A stretch of DNA of 64,000 bases from Dokdonella_A sp963758365 (GTDB lineage Bacteria > Pseudomonadota > Gammaproteobacteria > Xanthomonadales > Rhodanobacteraceae), in the NCBI GenBank assembly GCA_963758365.1, contig CAVWVB010000001.1, positions 2,480,001 through 2,544,000 on the forward strand, written 5' to 3'. Made by a program: the position numbers and the translations under genes. Positions 46,068 through 55,435 of the stretch are shown here, in pieces; position 1 is the stretch's first letter, and each line of letters starts with the position of its first letter. The notes under the pieces are model-generated. The model was not told where the DNA came from. It was given only the letters and a program-made list of their open reading frames with translations, and did not search any database.

Positions 46068-47027
46068 ATGCAGACCGAATCCAGCCTGAACGCGACGATA
46101 CCGCTTGAACTGGCCGGTCGCCGCCTGGACCAGGCCGTGGCCGAATTGTTCCCGGATTTCTCGCGATCCCGGCTCAGCGCGTGGATCAGGTCGGGCGACC
46201 TGCTGCTCGACGATGGCGCGACCGCGCCGCGCCAGATCGTGCGCGGCGGCGAACGGGTCTCGCTCACCGTGCGCATCGAGCGCGAGACGCGCGCGCAGCC
46301 GGAAGCGATCGCACTCGAGATCGTCCATGAGGACGACGACGTGATCGTGGTCAACAAGCCGGCCGGGCTGGTCGTGCATCCGGGCGCCGGCAATGCGAGC
46401 GGAACCCTGCAGAACGCGCTCCTGCATCACGATCCGCAACTCGCCACGATCCCGCGCAGCGGCATCGTGCACCGTCTCGACAAGGACACGTCCGGACTCA
46501 TGGTCGTTGCGCGCAGCCTGCGCGCGCATGCCTCGCTCGTCGCGCAGCTCGCGGCGCGCGACGTGCATCGCCAGTACGCCGCGATCGTGTATGGCGCGAT
46601 GATCGCCGGCGGACGCGTCGACGCCGCGATCGGTCGCCATCCGCACGATCGCCTCAGCCAGGCGGTGCGCGAGGACGGTCGCGACGCGGTCACCCACTAT
46701 CGCGTGCGCGAGCGCTTCCGCACGATGACCCTGGTCGAATGCCGCCTCGAGACCGGCCGCACGCATCAGATCCGGGTCCACATGGCGCACGTGCGCCACC
46801 CGCTCGTCGGCGATCCGCAATACGGGGGCCTGCTCAAGCTGCCCAAGGCCGCGGGCCCGGAGCTCGTCGCGGCGCTGCGCGGCCTGCGCCGCCAGGCGCT
46901 GCACGCCGAACGCCTCGAGTTCAGGCATCCGGCCAGCGCGGCCAACCGCGCGTTCGAGGCCGCGCTGCCGACCGACCTGCAGGTGCTGATCACAGCCCTG
47001 CGCGAAGATGCCCGCAATGCGATGTGA
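46068..47027 (+). CDS. rluD: Ribosomal large subunit pseudouridine synthase D
   Basis: 319 residues from MQTESSLNATIPLELAGRRL; the frame is open to an ATG at 45990. An S4-like domain comes first (RLSAWIRSGDLLLD), then the catalytic motif HRLDKDTSGLMVV with Asp138, then ETGRTHQIRVHMAH. It makes pseudouridines in helix 69 of 23S rRNA. Divergent from bamD. In related genomes pgeF and clpB often follow rluD; here they lie on the other side of sucCD-nadE. Confidence 0.95.
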   Translation: MQTESSLNATIPLELAGRRLDQAVAELFPDFSRSRLSAWIRSGDLLLDDGATAPRQIVRGGERVSLTVRIERETRAQPEAIALEIVHEDDDVIVVNKPAGLVVHPGAGNASGTLQNALLHHDPQLATIPRSGIVHRLDKDTSGLMVVARSLRAHASLVAQLAARDVHRQYAAIVYGAMIAGGRVDAAIGRHPHDRLSQAVREDGRDAVTHYRVRERFRTMTLVECRLETGRTHQIRVHMAHVRHPLVGDPQYGGLLKLPKAAGPELVAALRGLRRQALHAERLEFRHPASAANRAFEAALPTDLQVLITALREDARNAM

Positions 47028-47147
47028 GCGCCGCATCGCCCGCGGCCCGCGTTGTGGTTCCGCAGCGCGTTACGCCACCTTGCGCGCACGGTCTGCGGCC
47101 TCCGGCGGCTAAACCCTGCACTGTCATTGCGCATCCAAGCTGGCAAG

Positions 47148-47741
47148 ATGAGCGCCTGCCTGACCATGCCCCTGCTGATGATGGACACGCCACGGACCGA
47201 AGCCAGCGAGGCGGCGTCGGCTGACACCGCGCTGGTCCGGCGCGCCGCAGCCGGGGATACGCGCGCGTTCGAGGCGCTTTATCGCCGCCATGCCGCACGC
47301 GTGCATGGAGCCGTGTGGCGTCTGAGCGGGATGAACGAGGCGCGCGCCGAGGAACTGACCCAGGAGGCGTTCGTGCGCGCCTGGCAGAAGCTCGGCAGCT
47401 TTCGCTTCGAAAGCGCATTCTCGACCTGGCTGCACCGGCTCGCGGTGAACGTTGCGCTGATGGCGCTGCGCGCGCGCGAACCGGAGGACACGGTCGAGGA
47501 CGGCGTGCTCGAATCGGTTTCCGCGCCGGTCACCCCATTCTGCGCGGGCGAGCGTGCTGACCTCGAACAGGCGGTCGCGAAGCTGCCGCCACGTGCTCGA
47601 GCCGTGCTCGTGCTGCATGATGTCGAGGGCTGGAAACACGAGGAAATCGGCCGCGAGCTCGGCATGGCGGTCGGTTCGTCGAAAGCACAATTGCATCGCG
47701 CGCGCGGCCTGCTGCGCGCGATGCTCGGAGGCAGCGCATGA
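47148..47741 (+). CDS. ECF-family RNA polymerase sigma factor
   Basis: About 197 residues from MSACLTMPLL (ATGs at 47166 and 47178 are alternatives). Region 2 is FEALYRRHAARVHGAVWRL to ELTQEAFVRAWQKLGSFR, and region 4 is LPPRARAVLVLHDVEGWKHEEIGREL with SSKAQLHRARGLLR. It is RpoE-like in size and layout. It overlaps by 4 bases with a small membrane protein, which in turn precedes a DUF4097 gene, so a sigma/anti-sigma/effector operon is likely. Confidence 0.92.
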   Translation: MSACLTMPLLMMDTPRTEASEAASADTALVRRAAAGDTRAFEALYRRHAARVHGAVWRLSGMNEARAEELTQEAFVRAWQKLGSFRFESAFSTWLHRLAVNVALMALRAREPEDTVEDGVLESVSAPVTPFCAGERADLEQAVAKLPPRARAVLVLHDVEGWKHEEIGRELGMAVGSSKAQLHRARGLLRAMLGGSA

Positions 47742-48214
47742 ACGACTTCGAATTCCAGCGCCGGCTGCGCGAGCTCAATGTGCCGCGGATCCCGAGCAGC
47801 GATCTGTGGCCGGCCATCGCGGAACGCATCGGTTCGGCGGACATCGGATTGCCGGTGGCGGGCCGGCGCCGCGGCTGGTTGCCGGTGGCCGCCGCTGCTG
47901 GCGTGCTTCTGGCCATCGTCGGTGCGGCCCTGCTGCAGGATCTGCCGCGACGCGAGTCGGCACCCGGCGCGGTTGCAACCACGTCGACATCGACGCAGGA
48001 TTTCCGGATCTCCCCGCGCGCCGCGCGTGATGCCGCGCGCGTGCACGGCAGCGACCCACGGCTGGCCGGCGCGGTGCTCGTCCTCGATGCCGCACACGAC
48101 GAACTCGCGGAAGCGCTCGAACGCCGCCCCGATGCGGTGTTTCTGGTCAGCCTGCTCAACCGCACCAACACGCAACGCATGAAACTCGACCACTTTGGCG
48201 CATACGCAGGTTGA
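47738..48214 (+). CDS. Small single-pass membrane protein, likely anti-sigma factor
   Basis: 158 residues. A cytoplasmic N-terminus (MNDFEFQRRLRELNVPRIPS) is followed by one membrane helix (GWLPVAAAAGVLLAIVGAALL) and a periplasmic C-terminal part. No zinc motif (HxxxCxxC) is visible. Its overlap with the ECF sigma gene (ATGA) and the topology suggest an anti-sigma role. This is inference from context. Confidence 0.6.
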   Translation: MNDFEFQRRLRELNVPRIPSSDLWPAIAERIGSADIGLPVAGRRRGWLPVAAAAGVLLAIVGAALLQDLPRRESAPGAVATTSTSTQDFRISPRAARDAARVHGSDPRLAGAVLVLDAAHDELAEALERRPDAVFLVSLLNRTNTQRMKLDHFGAYAG

Positions 48215-48231
48215 GATCAGGAGTTCCCACG

Positions 48232-49137
48232 ATGAAGAATCCGAATGTCGCCCTGCTGCTGTGGCCCCTGCTGCTGGTCGCCGCCAGCGCGCTGGCCGGT
48301 ACGCCGATCAACGAGCATCGTGCAGTCGCCGCCGATGCGCGCATCGACGTCTCCAACATCAAGGGCTCGGTCACGGTCAGCGGCTGGGAGAAACCCGAAG
48401 TCGCGATCAGCGGGACCCTCGGCGACGGCGCCAAGGGTCTGCTCGTCGACGGAGGCGGCAATCATCTGACCATCAAGGTCGAGCCGCCGGACAAGCAGGG
48501 CTGGTTCAGCTGGGGTGCCGATACGCGCATGGGCGATACCCTGCTCGACATCAAGGTTCCGAGGGCCGCCGAGATGAAAATCGAGGTCGTCAGCGCGGAC
48601 GTGACGGTTTCGGGCGTTGGCGGGCGCACGCTCGACGTGCAGAGCGTGAGCGGCAAGCTGCATCTCGACAGCGCTGCGCGCGAAGTCGAGGTCAACAGCG
48701 TCAGCGGTGACGTCGATCTTGCGGGAAAGGCCGATCGCGCGCACCTCGAAACGGTCTCCGGCAACATCCGCGCTCGCGGACTGAGTGGACAGATGAAACT
48801 CGAGACCGTGTCCGGCGATGTCGACGCGGAAGGCGGCAACTACCGCGAAATCAGCGCAGGTACCGTGTCGGGCGACGTCAATCTGCGCGGCACGCCGGAC
48901 GCCGGCGCGCGCGTCGACGTCGAAACGATGAGCGGCGACGTGCACCTGTACCTGCCTGCCGACGTATCCGCGAGACTGCGCGCATCCAGCTTCAGCGGCA
49001 GCATCCGCAGCGACTTCGGCGCGGTCAAGGAACCCGAACACGGCCCCGGCAGCAGCCTCGAGGCCACCAGTGGCAGCGGTGCCGGCCAGGTCAGGATCGA
49101 GACCTTCAGCGGCGATATCGAGATCCGGCGCCAGTAG
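48232..49137 (+). CDS. Secreted DUF4097 (LiaG/GIN-like) beta-helix protein
   Basis: 301 residues from MKNPNVALLLWPLLL, with a CAGGAG site. A signal peptide ends near ALAG. The rest is a parallel beta-helix-like repeat with the recurring unit V(S)GDV/VSGN: VQSVSGKLHLD, VNSVSGDVDL, LETVSGNIRARG, LETVSGDVDAEG, GTVSGDVNL, ETMSGDVHL, FSGSIRS. Members are envelope-associated and often follow sigma/anti-sigma pairs. The exact role is unknown; it could be the effector or sensor of this operon. Confidence 0.82.
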   Translation: MKNPNVALLLWPLLLVAASALAGTPINEHRAVAADARIDVSNIKGSVTVSGWEKPEVAISGTLGDGAKGLLVDGGGNHLTIKVEPPDKQGWFSWGADTRMGDTLLDIKVPRAAEMKIEVVSADVTVSGVGGRTLDVQSVSGKLHLDSAAREVEVNSVSGDVDLAGKADRAHLETVSGNIRARGLSGQMKLETVSGDVDAEGGNYREISAGTVSGDVNLRGTPDAGARVDVETMSGDVHLYLPADVSARLRASSFSGSIRSDFGAVKEPEHGPGSSLEATSGSGAGQVRIETFSGDIEIRRQ

Positions 49138-49371
49138 GCGCGCGGGATCCGCACCCACCTTCGCCACCCGCGCGGAGATAGCGCAACGTCGCCGCAGTCC
49201 CGGAATGGCCGTCTGGACGTCCATACGGTCGCACTGGCCCGTCACGCGACGGATTGCCGGCGCTGACCCGGCATGTGGAGCGCGGCGCCGGATCGGCGTG
49301 AGACCGATCGGCGAGTCGCCCGGCACAGCGCCAACGCGTTATCATTCGTCGTTTTCCTCGACGCTCCCGCC

Positions 49372-50979
49372 ATGTCGGACCCTGTTGCCGAAACCCGCCG
49401 TCGCCGCACGTTCGCGATCATCTCGCATCCGGACGCGGGCAAGACCACGCTGACCGAGAAACTCCTGCTGTTCGGTGGCGCGATTCAGATGGCCGGTTCG
49501 GTCAAGGGCCGCAAGGCCGCGCGCCACGCGACCTCGGACTGGATGGCTCTGGAAAAGGAACGCGGAATCTCGGTCACTTCCTCGGTGATGCAGTTTCCGT
49601 ACGCGGGTCGCATCGTCAACCTGCTCGACACGCCGGGCCACGCCGACTTCGGCGAGGACACCTATCGCGTGCTGACCGCGGTCGACTCCGCGCTGATGGT
49701 GATCGACTGCGCGAAGGGCGTCGAGGAACGCACGATCAAGCTGATGGACGTGTGCCGCCTGCGCGACACGCCGATCATGACCTTCGTCAACAAGCTCGAT
49801 CGCGAGGGCCGTGCGCCGATCGAGCTGCTCGACGAAGTCGAGTCGGTGCTGAATATCCAGTGCGCGCCGATCACCTGGCCGATCGGGATGGGTTCGCGGC
49901 TCAAGGGCGTGTACCACCTGCTGCTCGATGAAGTGCACATCTACGAACCCGGCCGCAACTTCACGCGCCAGGACTCGACGATCTTCAAGGGGCTCGACGA
50001 TCCCGGATTGGCCGAACGGATCGGCGCCGACGTGCTCGCCGACCTGCGCGAGGAACTTGAACTGGTGCAGGGTGCGTCACACCCGTTCGACCGCGAAGCC
50101 TATCTGGCCGGGCGCCAGACGCCGGTATTCTTCGGCTCGGCCGTCAACAATTTCGGCGTCCAGGTGCTGCTCGATTTCTTCGTCGACAATGCGCCGGCGC
50201 CCCTGCCCCGCGCGACCACGACGCGCACCATCGATCCGGAAGAAGACGCGCTGAGCGGGTTCGTGTTCAAGATCCAGGCGAACATGGACCCGCAGCACCG
50301 CGATCGCGTCGCGTTCCTGCGCGTGTGTTCCGGCCGCTACGATGCCGGCATGAAGATGCTGCACGTGCGCAGCGGCAAGGACGTGCGCGTCGCGAACGCG
50401 TTGACGTTCATGGCATCGGACCGGGAAATCGTCGACACCGCATACCCCGGCGACGTGATCGGCCTGCACAACCACGGCACGATCTCGATCGGCGACACCT
50501 TCACCGGCGGCGAGGCGCTGTCGTTCACCGGCATCCCGAACTTCGCGCCCGAGCTGTTCCGCCGCGCCCGCCTCAAGGATCCGCTCAGGATGAAGGCGCT
50601 GCAGAAGGGGCTGGCCCAGCTCTCGGAGGAAGGCGCGACCCAGTTCTTTCGCCCGCTGACTTCGAATGACCTGATTCTCGGCGCGGTCGGCGTTCTGCAG
50701 TTCGACGTGGTCGCCTACCGGCTCAAGGACGAGTACGGCGTCGAGTCCGCATTCGAGAACGTCGGCGTTACCAGTGCCCGCTGGGTGCGCTGCGACGATG
50801 CACGCAAGCTCGCTGAGTTCCGCGAAAAGAATGCGCTGAATCTCGCGATCGACGCCGCGGGCGAACTGGTCTATCTCGCACCGACGCGGGTCAATCTGCA
50901 GTTGACGATCGAACGCTGGCCGACGATTGCATTCGCGGCGACCCGGGAGCACGCAAGCGCGACGAGCGTCGCGACCTGA
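49372..50979 (+). CDS. prfC: Peptide chain release factor 3
   Basis: 535 residues starting MSDPVAETRRRRTFAI. The GTPase domain has G1 SHPDAGKTTLTEKLL, G3 DTPGHADFGEDTYR and G4 FVNKLDRE, followed by RF3 domains II and III (FRRARLKDPLRMKALQKG, LQFDVVAYRLKDEYGVE). It recycles RF1/RF2 after termination. Upstream 234 bases contain no gene. The ATG at 49372 is preceded by sequence without a strong Shine-Dalgarno. Confidence 0.96.
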   Translation: MSDPVAETRRRRTFAIISHPDAGKTTLTEKLLLFGGAIQMAGSVKGRKAARHATSDWMALEKERGISVTSSVMQFPYAGRIVNLLDTPGHADFGEDTYRVLTAVDSALMVIDCAKGVEERTIKLMDVCRLRDTPIMTFVNKLDREGRAPIELLDEVESVLNIQCAPITWPIGMGSRLKGVYHLLLDEVHIYEPGRNFTRQDSTIFKGLDDPGLAERIGADVLADLREELELVQGASHPFDREAYLAGRQTPVFFGSAVNNFGVQVLLDFFVDNAPAPLPRATTTRTIDPEEDALSGFVFKIQANMDPQHRDRVAFLRVCSGRYDAGMKMLHVRSGKDVRVANALTFMASDREIVDTAYPGDVIGLHNHGTISIGDTFTGGEALSFTGIPNFAPELFRRARLKDPLRMKALQKGLAQLSEEGATQFFRPLTSNDLILGAVGVLQFDVVAYRLKDEYGVESAFENVGVTSARWVRCDDARKLAEFREKNALNLAIDAAGELVYLAPTRVNLQLTIERWPTIAFAATREHASATSVAT

Positions 50980-50989
50980 AAGACGCAAC

Positions 50990-51006
50990 ACCCGGCAGCG
51001 CCGGGT
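50990..51006. terminator. Hairpin between convergent prfC and the sigma unit
   Basis: ACCCGGC-AGC-GCCGGGT, a perfect 7-base stem 11 bases after the prfC stop; no T-run. It is likely a bidirectional stop or mRNA end-stabilising stem. Confidence 0.4.
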
Positions 51007-51038
51007 ATCACCCGCAATCGCGCGGCCGGTCGCCCCGA

Positions 51039-51584
51039 TCAGCCACCGGCCGCGAACGTGCCGCGAAACAATCGATCGTGATCCGGACGCACGGGTCGCT
51101 GCATGTCCGAGGATGCGAAGATCCTGTCGCGCGTCGTGAAGATGCGGTCCGCGAGCGGTACCGAACGCGCCGCCGACGCGACATTCGCCCAGCGCTGGGC
51201 AGCCTCCTCGTGCCACGCAAACACGCCGACCGCGACCGCGAGGCACGCAGCCACCGCACCGGCCCAGCGCAGCGGACGCGCTTGTCCGCGTCGCGCGCGC
51301 GTGGCCCTGCGCGGCTCGCGCATGCGTTCCCGGTGGGCAGCACGCCGCGAGGCATTGATGGCGGCCGAGAGCGCTGCGGATTCGGGCTGAAGGGTTCGCA
51401 GCAGCCGCACCAGCCGGGCGCCGTCCGGCGCGACCGCGAGCTCGGCCGCGAGCGCCTCGCGGCGTGCCGGCGTCAACTCGGTTTCCGCGGCCAGTGCGGT
51501 CACCAGCGTCTCGGCATCCGGTCCCGGCTGCGCGCGCGCCGCGGTCAGACGGCGATAAAGGCTGGAAAGCGACAGGTCGTTCAT
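51039..51584 (-). CDS. Single-pass membrane protein downstream of an ECF sigma factor
   Basis: About 181 residues from MNDLSLSSLYRRLTAA (an ATG three codons earlier is possible). The N-terminal 110 residues are Ala/Glu/Arg-rich and helical, followed by one membrane helix (LRWAGAVAACLAVAVGVFAW) and a 45-residue C-terminus. It lies about 20 bases after the ECF sigma gene on the same strand, so it may be an anti-sigma factor. I do not recognise a named family. Confidence 0.6.
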   Translation of the reverse strand: MNDLSLSSLYRRLTAARAQPGPDAETLVTALAAETELTPARREALAAELAVAPDGARLVRLLRTLQPESAALSAAINASRRAAHRERMREPRRATRARRGQARPLRWAGAVAACLAVAVGVFAWHEEAAQRWANVASAARSVPLADRIFTTRDRIFASSDMQRPVRPDHDRLFRGTFAAGG

Positions 51585-51603
51585 GGCATCCATCTTCAAG
51601 GCA

Positions 51604-52158
51604 TCAATCTTCAAAATCACCGTAACCCAGATCACGCAGGCGGGTCTTGAGTTCCTCGAGCCCGCGCGACACCAGTTTTCGTGCCGCCTCGGCCGAGGCA
51701 ATCCCGGCCAGTTCGGCAATCTCCTGCAGCGCAAATCCCTGCAGGTGCAACGCGATCGGTATGCGTCGCCGTTCAGGAATCTCGTTCAGGCAGCGCTCCA
51801 GTCCCTGCATGCGCTCCACGTCGCCGGCGCGCCGTTCCGGCGAAACCTGCGCGACACCGAGTTCCACGGCCTCGTCGTCCTCTTCGGGCAGCGGCTCCGC
51901 GGCCCGGACCTGGGCCCGCCGCAGTGCATCAATGACCGTGGTCGCGACCACCCGCTGCACATAAGACGCACGAAAGGCCCCGGACCGGTCACGTTCGAGC
52001 GCGTGCCAGAGCCGGATTCGCACTTCCTGCTCGACATCGGCCGGGTCTACGCCCTGCCGGTCCAGGCCGTAGGTCAGCAGCAGGCGCCGGACGCGAGCGC
52101 CATACGCGACCAGCAACTCCTCGAGCCGGATGTGAGCGGGATCACGCGGTGCGGCCAT
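51604..52158 (-). CDS. ECF-like RNA polymerase sigma factor
   Basis: 184 residues from MAAPRDPAHIRLEELLVAYG. Region 2: LLLTYGLDRQGVDPADVEQEVRIRLWHAL; region 4: LNEIPERRRIPIALHLQGFALQEIAELAGIASAEAARKLVSRGLEELKTRL (quoted here by its core, LQGFALQEIAELAGIASAEA). It differs from the sigma factor at 47148-47741 and seems not to be a duplicate. It is followed by a small membrane protein. The target promoters are unknown. Confidence 0.82.
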   Translation of the reverse strand: MAAPRDPAHIRLEELLVAYGARVRRLLLTYGLDRQGVDPADVEQEVRIRLWHALERDRSGAFRASYVQRVVATTVIDALRRAQVRAAEPLPEEDDEAVELGVAQVSPERRAGDVERMQGLERCLNEIPERRRIPIALHLQGFALQEIAELAGIASAEAARKLVSRGLEELKTRLRDLGYGDFED

Positions 52159-52301
52159 GTCGGCATCGGCGATTCGGGCCGGCTATGCTCGGCGAGCGTG
52201 ACGCGAAGCGCAAGCCGCGCGCCTCGCCTGATCGATGCGTTGTGGTCAGGGGCCACAGGGCGATTAATGCGGGTGCGCTGTCCTGGGCAATATCGGACCG
52301 C

Positions 52302-52332
52302 AAAAAAAAACCGCGCGGCGGTTGCCGCGCGG
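52302..52332 (-). terminator. Rho-independent terminator of the TonB receptor gene
   Basis: On the minus strand the 9-base stem CCGCGCGGC-AACC-GCCGCGCGG is followed by nine T. It lies 24 bases after the receptor stop. This is the clearest intrinsic terminator in the window. Confidence 0.85.
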
Positions 52333-52356
52333 CGAGTGGGAAGGCGGCAATGCCGG

Positions 52357-55302
52357 TCAGAACTTCACGGTCACGCGGCCGAAGTAGAAGCGGCCGACCG
52401 TGTCGTAGGTGCTCACGTCGGTGTTCGCATTGACCACGATGTTCTGATAGAACAACGGCGGCTGCTTGTTGAACGCGTTGTCGACGCCGATCTGGATCTG
52501 CGTGTTGATCGGTTCGAGCGTGTAGCCGAACGAAAAGCTGTGATAGGTCACTGCGCCGATATGGCGCACGATCCCCGGAACGGAGCCGTCGGCCGAAAGG
52601 CCTTGCGCAAGGTCGGCGCTGCCGATCTTCAGATTGCCGACGTAGCGCACGCGCCAGGATGCCTCGAACGGCCCTTTCGACCAGTCGAGACTGCCCAGGC
52701 CGCGCAGCCGCGCGATGTTGCCGAACTGGGTGGTGAACACGCCCGCATTGGAAATCGTGGCCGCCCCCGACCCCGGTGCCGGATTGTTGTCAAAGGTCTT
52801 GATGTAGGTCGCGTCGACGCCGAGATTGAAGCGCCCCGGATCGATCCCGAACATGTCGAATTCCGGCACCCGGTAATGCACGCCGAAGTCGACACCCGAG
52901 GTATCCAGGCGACCGAGGTTCACGACCGGCGTCGTGACCTGATTGACTTGGCCGTTGGTGAAGCGAGAAATGAACGGACAGAACGCACTGGTCGGATCGT
53001 TGTAGCAGAGAGTCAGAAGGTTCTGCGCGCTGACGACCGTGATCGTGTCGTTGAGATAGATCCGGTACAGATCGGCATTCAGCGACAGGCCGTCGATCCA
53101 GCCCGGATCGTAGACCACGCCGAAATCGAAACTCTTGCCGCTCTCGGGCTTGAGCGAATAGCCCGCCGCGACTGCTCCGGCCAGGACGCCGTTGAGCTGA
53201 CCGTTGGGCTGCGGCGCGATGCCGGTAGACGGAATATTGGTCGCTCCGGTGGCCGCGCCGCAGGCCGCGTCGTGGATCGCCGGACTCACGCCCGGGATAT
53301 ACCCCGTGCATGGATCGAGAGCCGTCGGTGCGTTGCTCGCGAGGCCGGCGAACAGTTCGCTGAGATTCGGTGAGCGGAAGATCTCCGATACCGTGCCGCG
53401 CACCAGCAGGTCCTCGATCGGCCGCCATTCGACTGCGAGCTTGGAATTGCTCGTGTTGCCGGCCAGCGAGAACTTCGAGTAGCGCGTGCCGATGTCGACG
53501 TTCAGCGAGTGGAAGAACGGCACGTCCTTGAGTATCGGTATGAACAGTTCCGCATAGGCTTCCTTGGTCGTGATGTTGCCGGTCAAGGGCGAAGTGCAGG
53601 CGGTGCCCAGATCGCAGGTGCCGGTCGCCGGATCGAAGGTGATCGTCGAATCCACCTTCAGGTTCGAATATTCCTTGCGGTACAGCCCGCCGACCGCGAG
53701 GCTGACCGCGCCTGCGGGCAGGTCGAACAGGTCGCCGCTGACATTGAGCGTACCCTCGCGCGAGATCTGCGTCTGCTGCTGGAACGGGTTGGACGCAGCG
53801 GCGCGAAACGCAGCGACCGACGCCGGATCGTCCTGCGCGAAAATGTTGAGCGGCGTGCAGCCGGCGATCGCGCTGGCCGGATCCCCGGCCGTCGCGACGC
53901 AGGTCGGCACGCCATCGACGAGCATCGACGGACCGAGCGCAGCGGCCAGCTTGGTGTAGTCGAGGAAGCCCGTGTTGTAGGTCTGGCGGCTGATGTGGCC
54001 GTAGTTGAGGTTCGCGTCCCAGTGCCACGAGGTGTCGCCGATGTTGCCCTTGAGGCCACCGATGAACTGCGCGGTCTCGGTGGTGATGCTGGTGATGCGC
54101 TGGCCGACGCCGGTCAGGCGCTCGAGCAGGTTGGTGTTGTCCGGATGCGCGGCATCCGGCGGGCCGAAGTCGACGCCGAACGGGTTGTACAGGCTGTCGG
54201 CCGAGATCGTCACCGCATTGTTCTGCGCATCGAACGGATACGGCGCGATCAGCGACGAAGACACGGTCTTGTTCGCGAACGTCTTGACGTAGGCCTCGAC
54301 GCTGTCACTGAGCTTGTAGTTGGCGAGCGCGAACAGGTTGGTGCGTTCCTGCGGGGTCAGGATCACGTTGAGCGGCTGGTAGTTGTAGCGGTCGGACGGG
54401 CCGTCCGCCGTCGCGGTGTTGCGGAAGCAGCGGTAGTCGTCCAGCGAGCTGCCGGTCGTGCCCGGCAGACGCGTCACGCTGCCGCAACCGAATCGGTCCT
54501 GAAGCAGGCCGGGTGGCAGGAAGATGCGGCCGGTCGGGGTACGGCTCGACCCGAGCGCCTGCACCGATCCGTAGTAGAGGTACAGCGAATCCTTGGAGAA
54601 ATCGCGATGACCCGCACCGACCGCATCGAACTTGTTGTAGTCGATGCCGGCGACGACGCTGCCCTTGTCTGTGGACTGGCCGATCGTCAGGTGATAGCCC
54701 TTGCGCCGGCCGTCGTCCTTGTCGGAAATCCCGTAGTCGGCGCTGAACTCGGCACCCTGATAGTCCTTGCGCATGATGAAGTTGACGACGCCCGCGATCG
54801 CATCGGAGCCGTAAACGGACGACGCGCCGTCCTTGAGTACCTCGATGCGGTCGATCAGGGCAGCCGGAATCGTGTTGAGGTCGGCGCCACCGACGAGCGT
54901 GTTCGCGATCACGCGCTGGCCATCGATCAGGACCAGGGTCCGGTTCGCGCCGAGACCGCGCAAACCGATCAGGGACGCACCGTTGCCGCCGCCGTTGTTG
55001 ACCTGCGGATTGGTCATGCCGCCCGCGGCCGACGGCAGCTCCTGGAGCAGATCGCCGACGGTCAGCTTGCCGCTCTTCTGGATCTGCGCGCGATCGATCG
55101 TGACCACCGGGTTGGCGGTTTCGATGTCGACGCGGCGGATGTTCGAACCCGTGACCGTGATGGTCTCCAGCTTCTGGCTCTGGGTGTCGTCGCCGGTGGT
55201 CTGTGCGATGGCCGGCAGCGCTGTGAACGCGAGCGATGCACCGGCCATTCCATACAGGTGCAGGCCGCGTCGTATCGCATCGCGGAGCTGTGTGTTTCTC
55301 AT
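52357..55302 (-). CDS. TonB-dependent outer membrane receptor
   Basis: About 981 residues from MRNTQLRDAIRRGLH with GGAG upstream. A signal peptide ends near ALPAIAQ. The TonB-box-like LETITVTGSNI is followed by the plug (VGDLLQELPSAAGG, RGLGANRTLVLIDGQRV, EVLKDGASSVYGSDAIAGVVN) and a long beta-barrel ending FYFGRVTVKF with a C-terminal Phe. It resembles the large Lysobacterales receptors for carbohydrates, peptides or other nutrients rather than a classical siderophore receptor. The ligand is unknown. An AraC-type regulator gene lies 133 bases upstream on the same strand. Confidence 0.92.
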   Translation of the reverse strand: MRNTQLRDAIRRGLHLYGMAGASLAFTALPAIAQTTGDDTQSQKLETITVTGSNIRRVDIETANPVVTIDRAQIQKSGKLTVGDLLQELPSAAGGMTNPQVNNGGGNGASLIGLRGLGANRTLVLIDGQRVIANTLVGGADLNTIPAALIDRIEVLKDGASSVYGSDAIAGVVNFIMRKDYQGAEFSADYGISDKDDGRRKGYHLTIGQSTDKGSVVAGIDYNKFDAVGAGHRDFSKDSLYLYYGSVQALGSSRTPTGRIFLPPGLLQDRFGCGSVTRLPGTTGSSLDDYRCFRNTATADGPSDRYNYQPLNVILTPQERTNLFALANYKLSDSVEAYVKTFANKTVSSSLIAPYPFDAQNNAVTISADSLYNPFGVDFGPPDAAHPDNTNLLERLTGVGQRITSITTETAQFIGGLKGNIGDTSWHWDANLNYGHISRQTYNTGFLDYTKLAAALGPSMLVDGVPTCVATAGDPASAIAGCTPLNIFAQDDPASVAAFRAAASNPFQQQTQISREGTLNVSGDLFDLPAGAVSLAVGGLYRKEYSNLKVDSTITFDPATGTCDLGTACTSPLTGNITTKEAYAELFIPILKDVPFFHSLNVDIGTRYSKFSLAGNTSNSKLAVEWRPIEDLLVRGTVSEIFRSPNLSELFAGLASNAPTALDPCTGYIPGVSPAIHDAACGAATGATNIPSTGIAPQPNGQLNGVLAGAVAAGYSLKPESGKSFDFGVVYDPGWIDGLSLNADLYRIYLNDTITVVSAQNLLTLCYNDPTSAFCPFISRFTNGQVNQVTTPVVNLGRLDTSGVDFGVHYRVPEFDMFGIDPGRFNLGVDATYIKTFDNNPAPGSGAATISNAGVFTTQFGNIARLRGLGSLDWSKGPFEASWRVRYVGNLKIGSADLAQGLSADGSVPGIVRHIGAVTYHSFSFGYTLEPINTQIQIGVDNAFNKQPPLFYQNIVVNANTDVSTYDTVGRFYFGRVTVKF

Positions 55303-55435
55303 CTGTGTTCTCCGGTAATCAGGTCTTCGGGGAGACGGCGCGACTTGCGACGTCGTCCGGTCAACCTTAAAAAGTCGTGAAGCCATCACATTGCCGCTGC
55401 CGGGCAAGCCGAGTTGCCGCGATTGCGCTTTCGCG

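Noticed and set aside
47148..52158. Idea that the two sigma/membrane-protein pairs are a recent duplication
   Set aside because: The sigma proteins and the membrane proteins differ throughout; only general architecture is shared.
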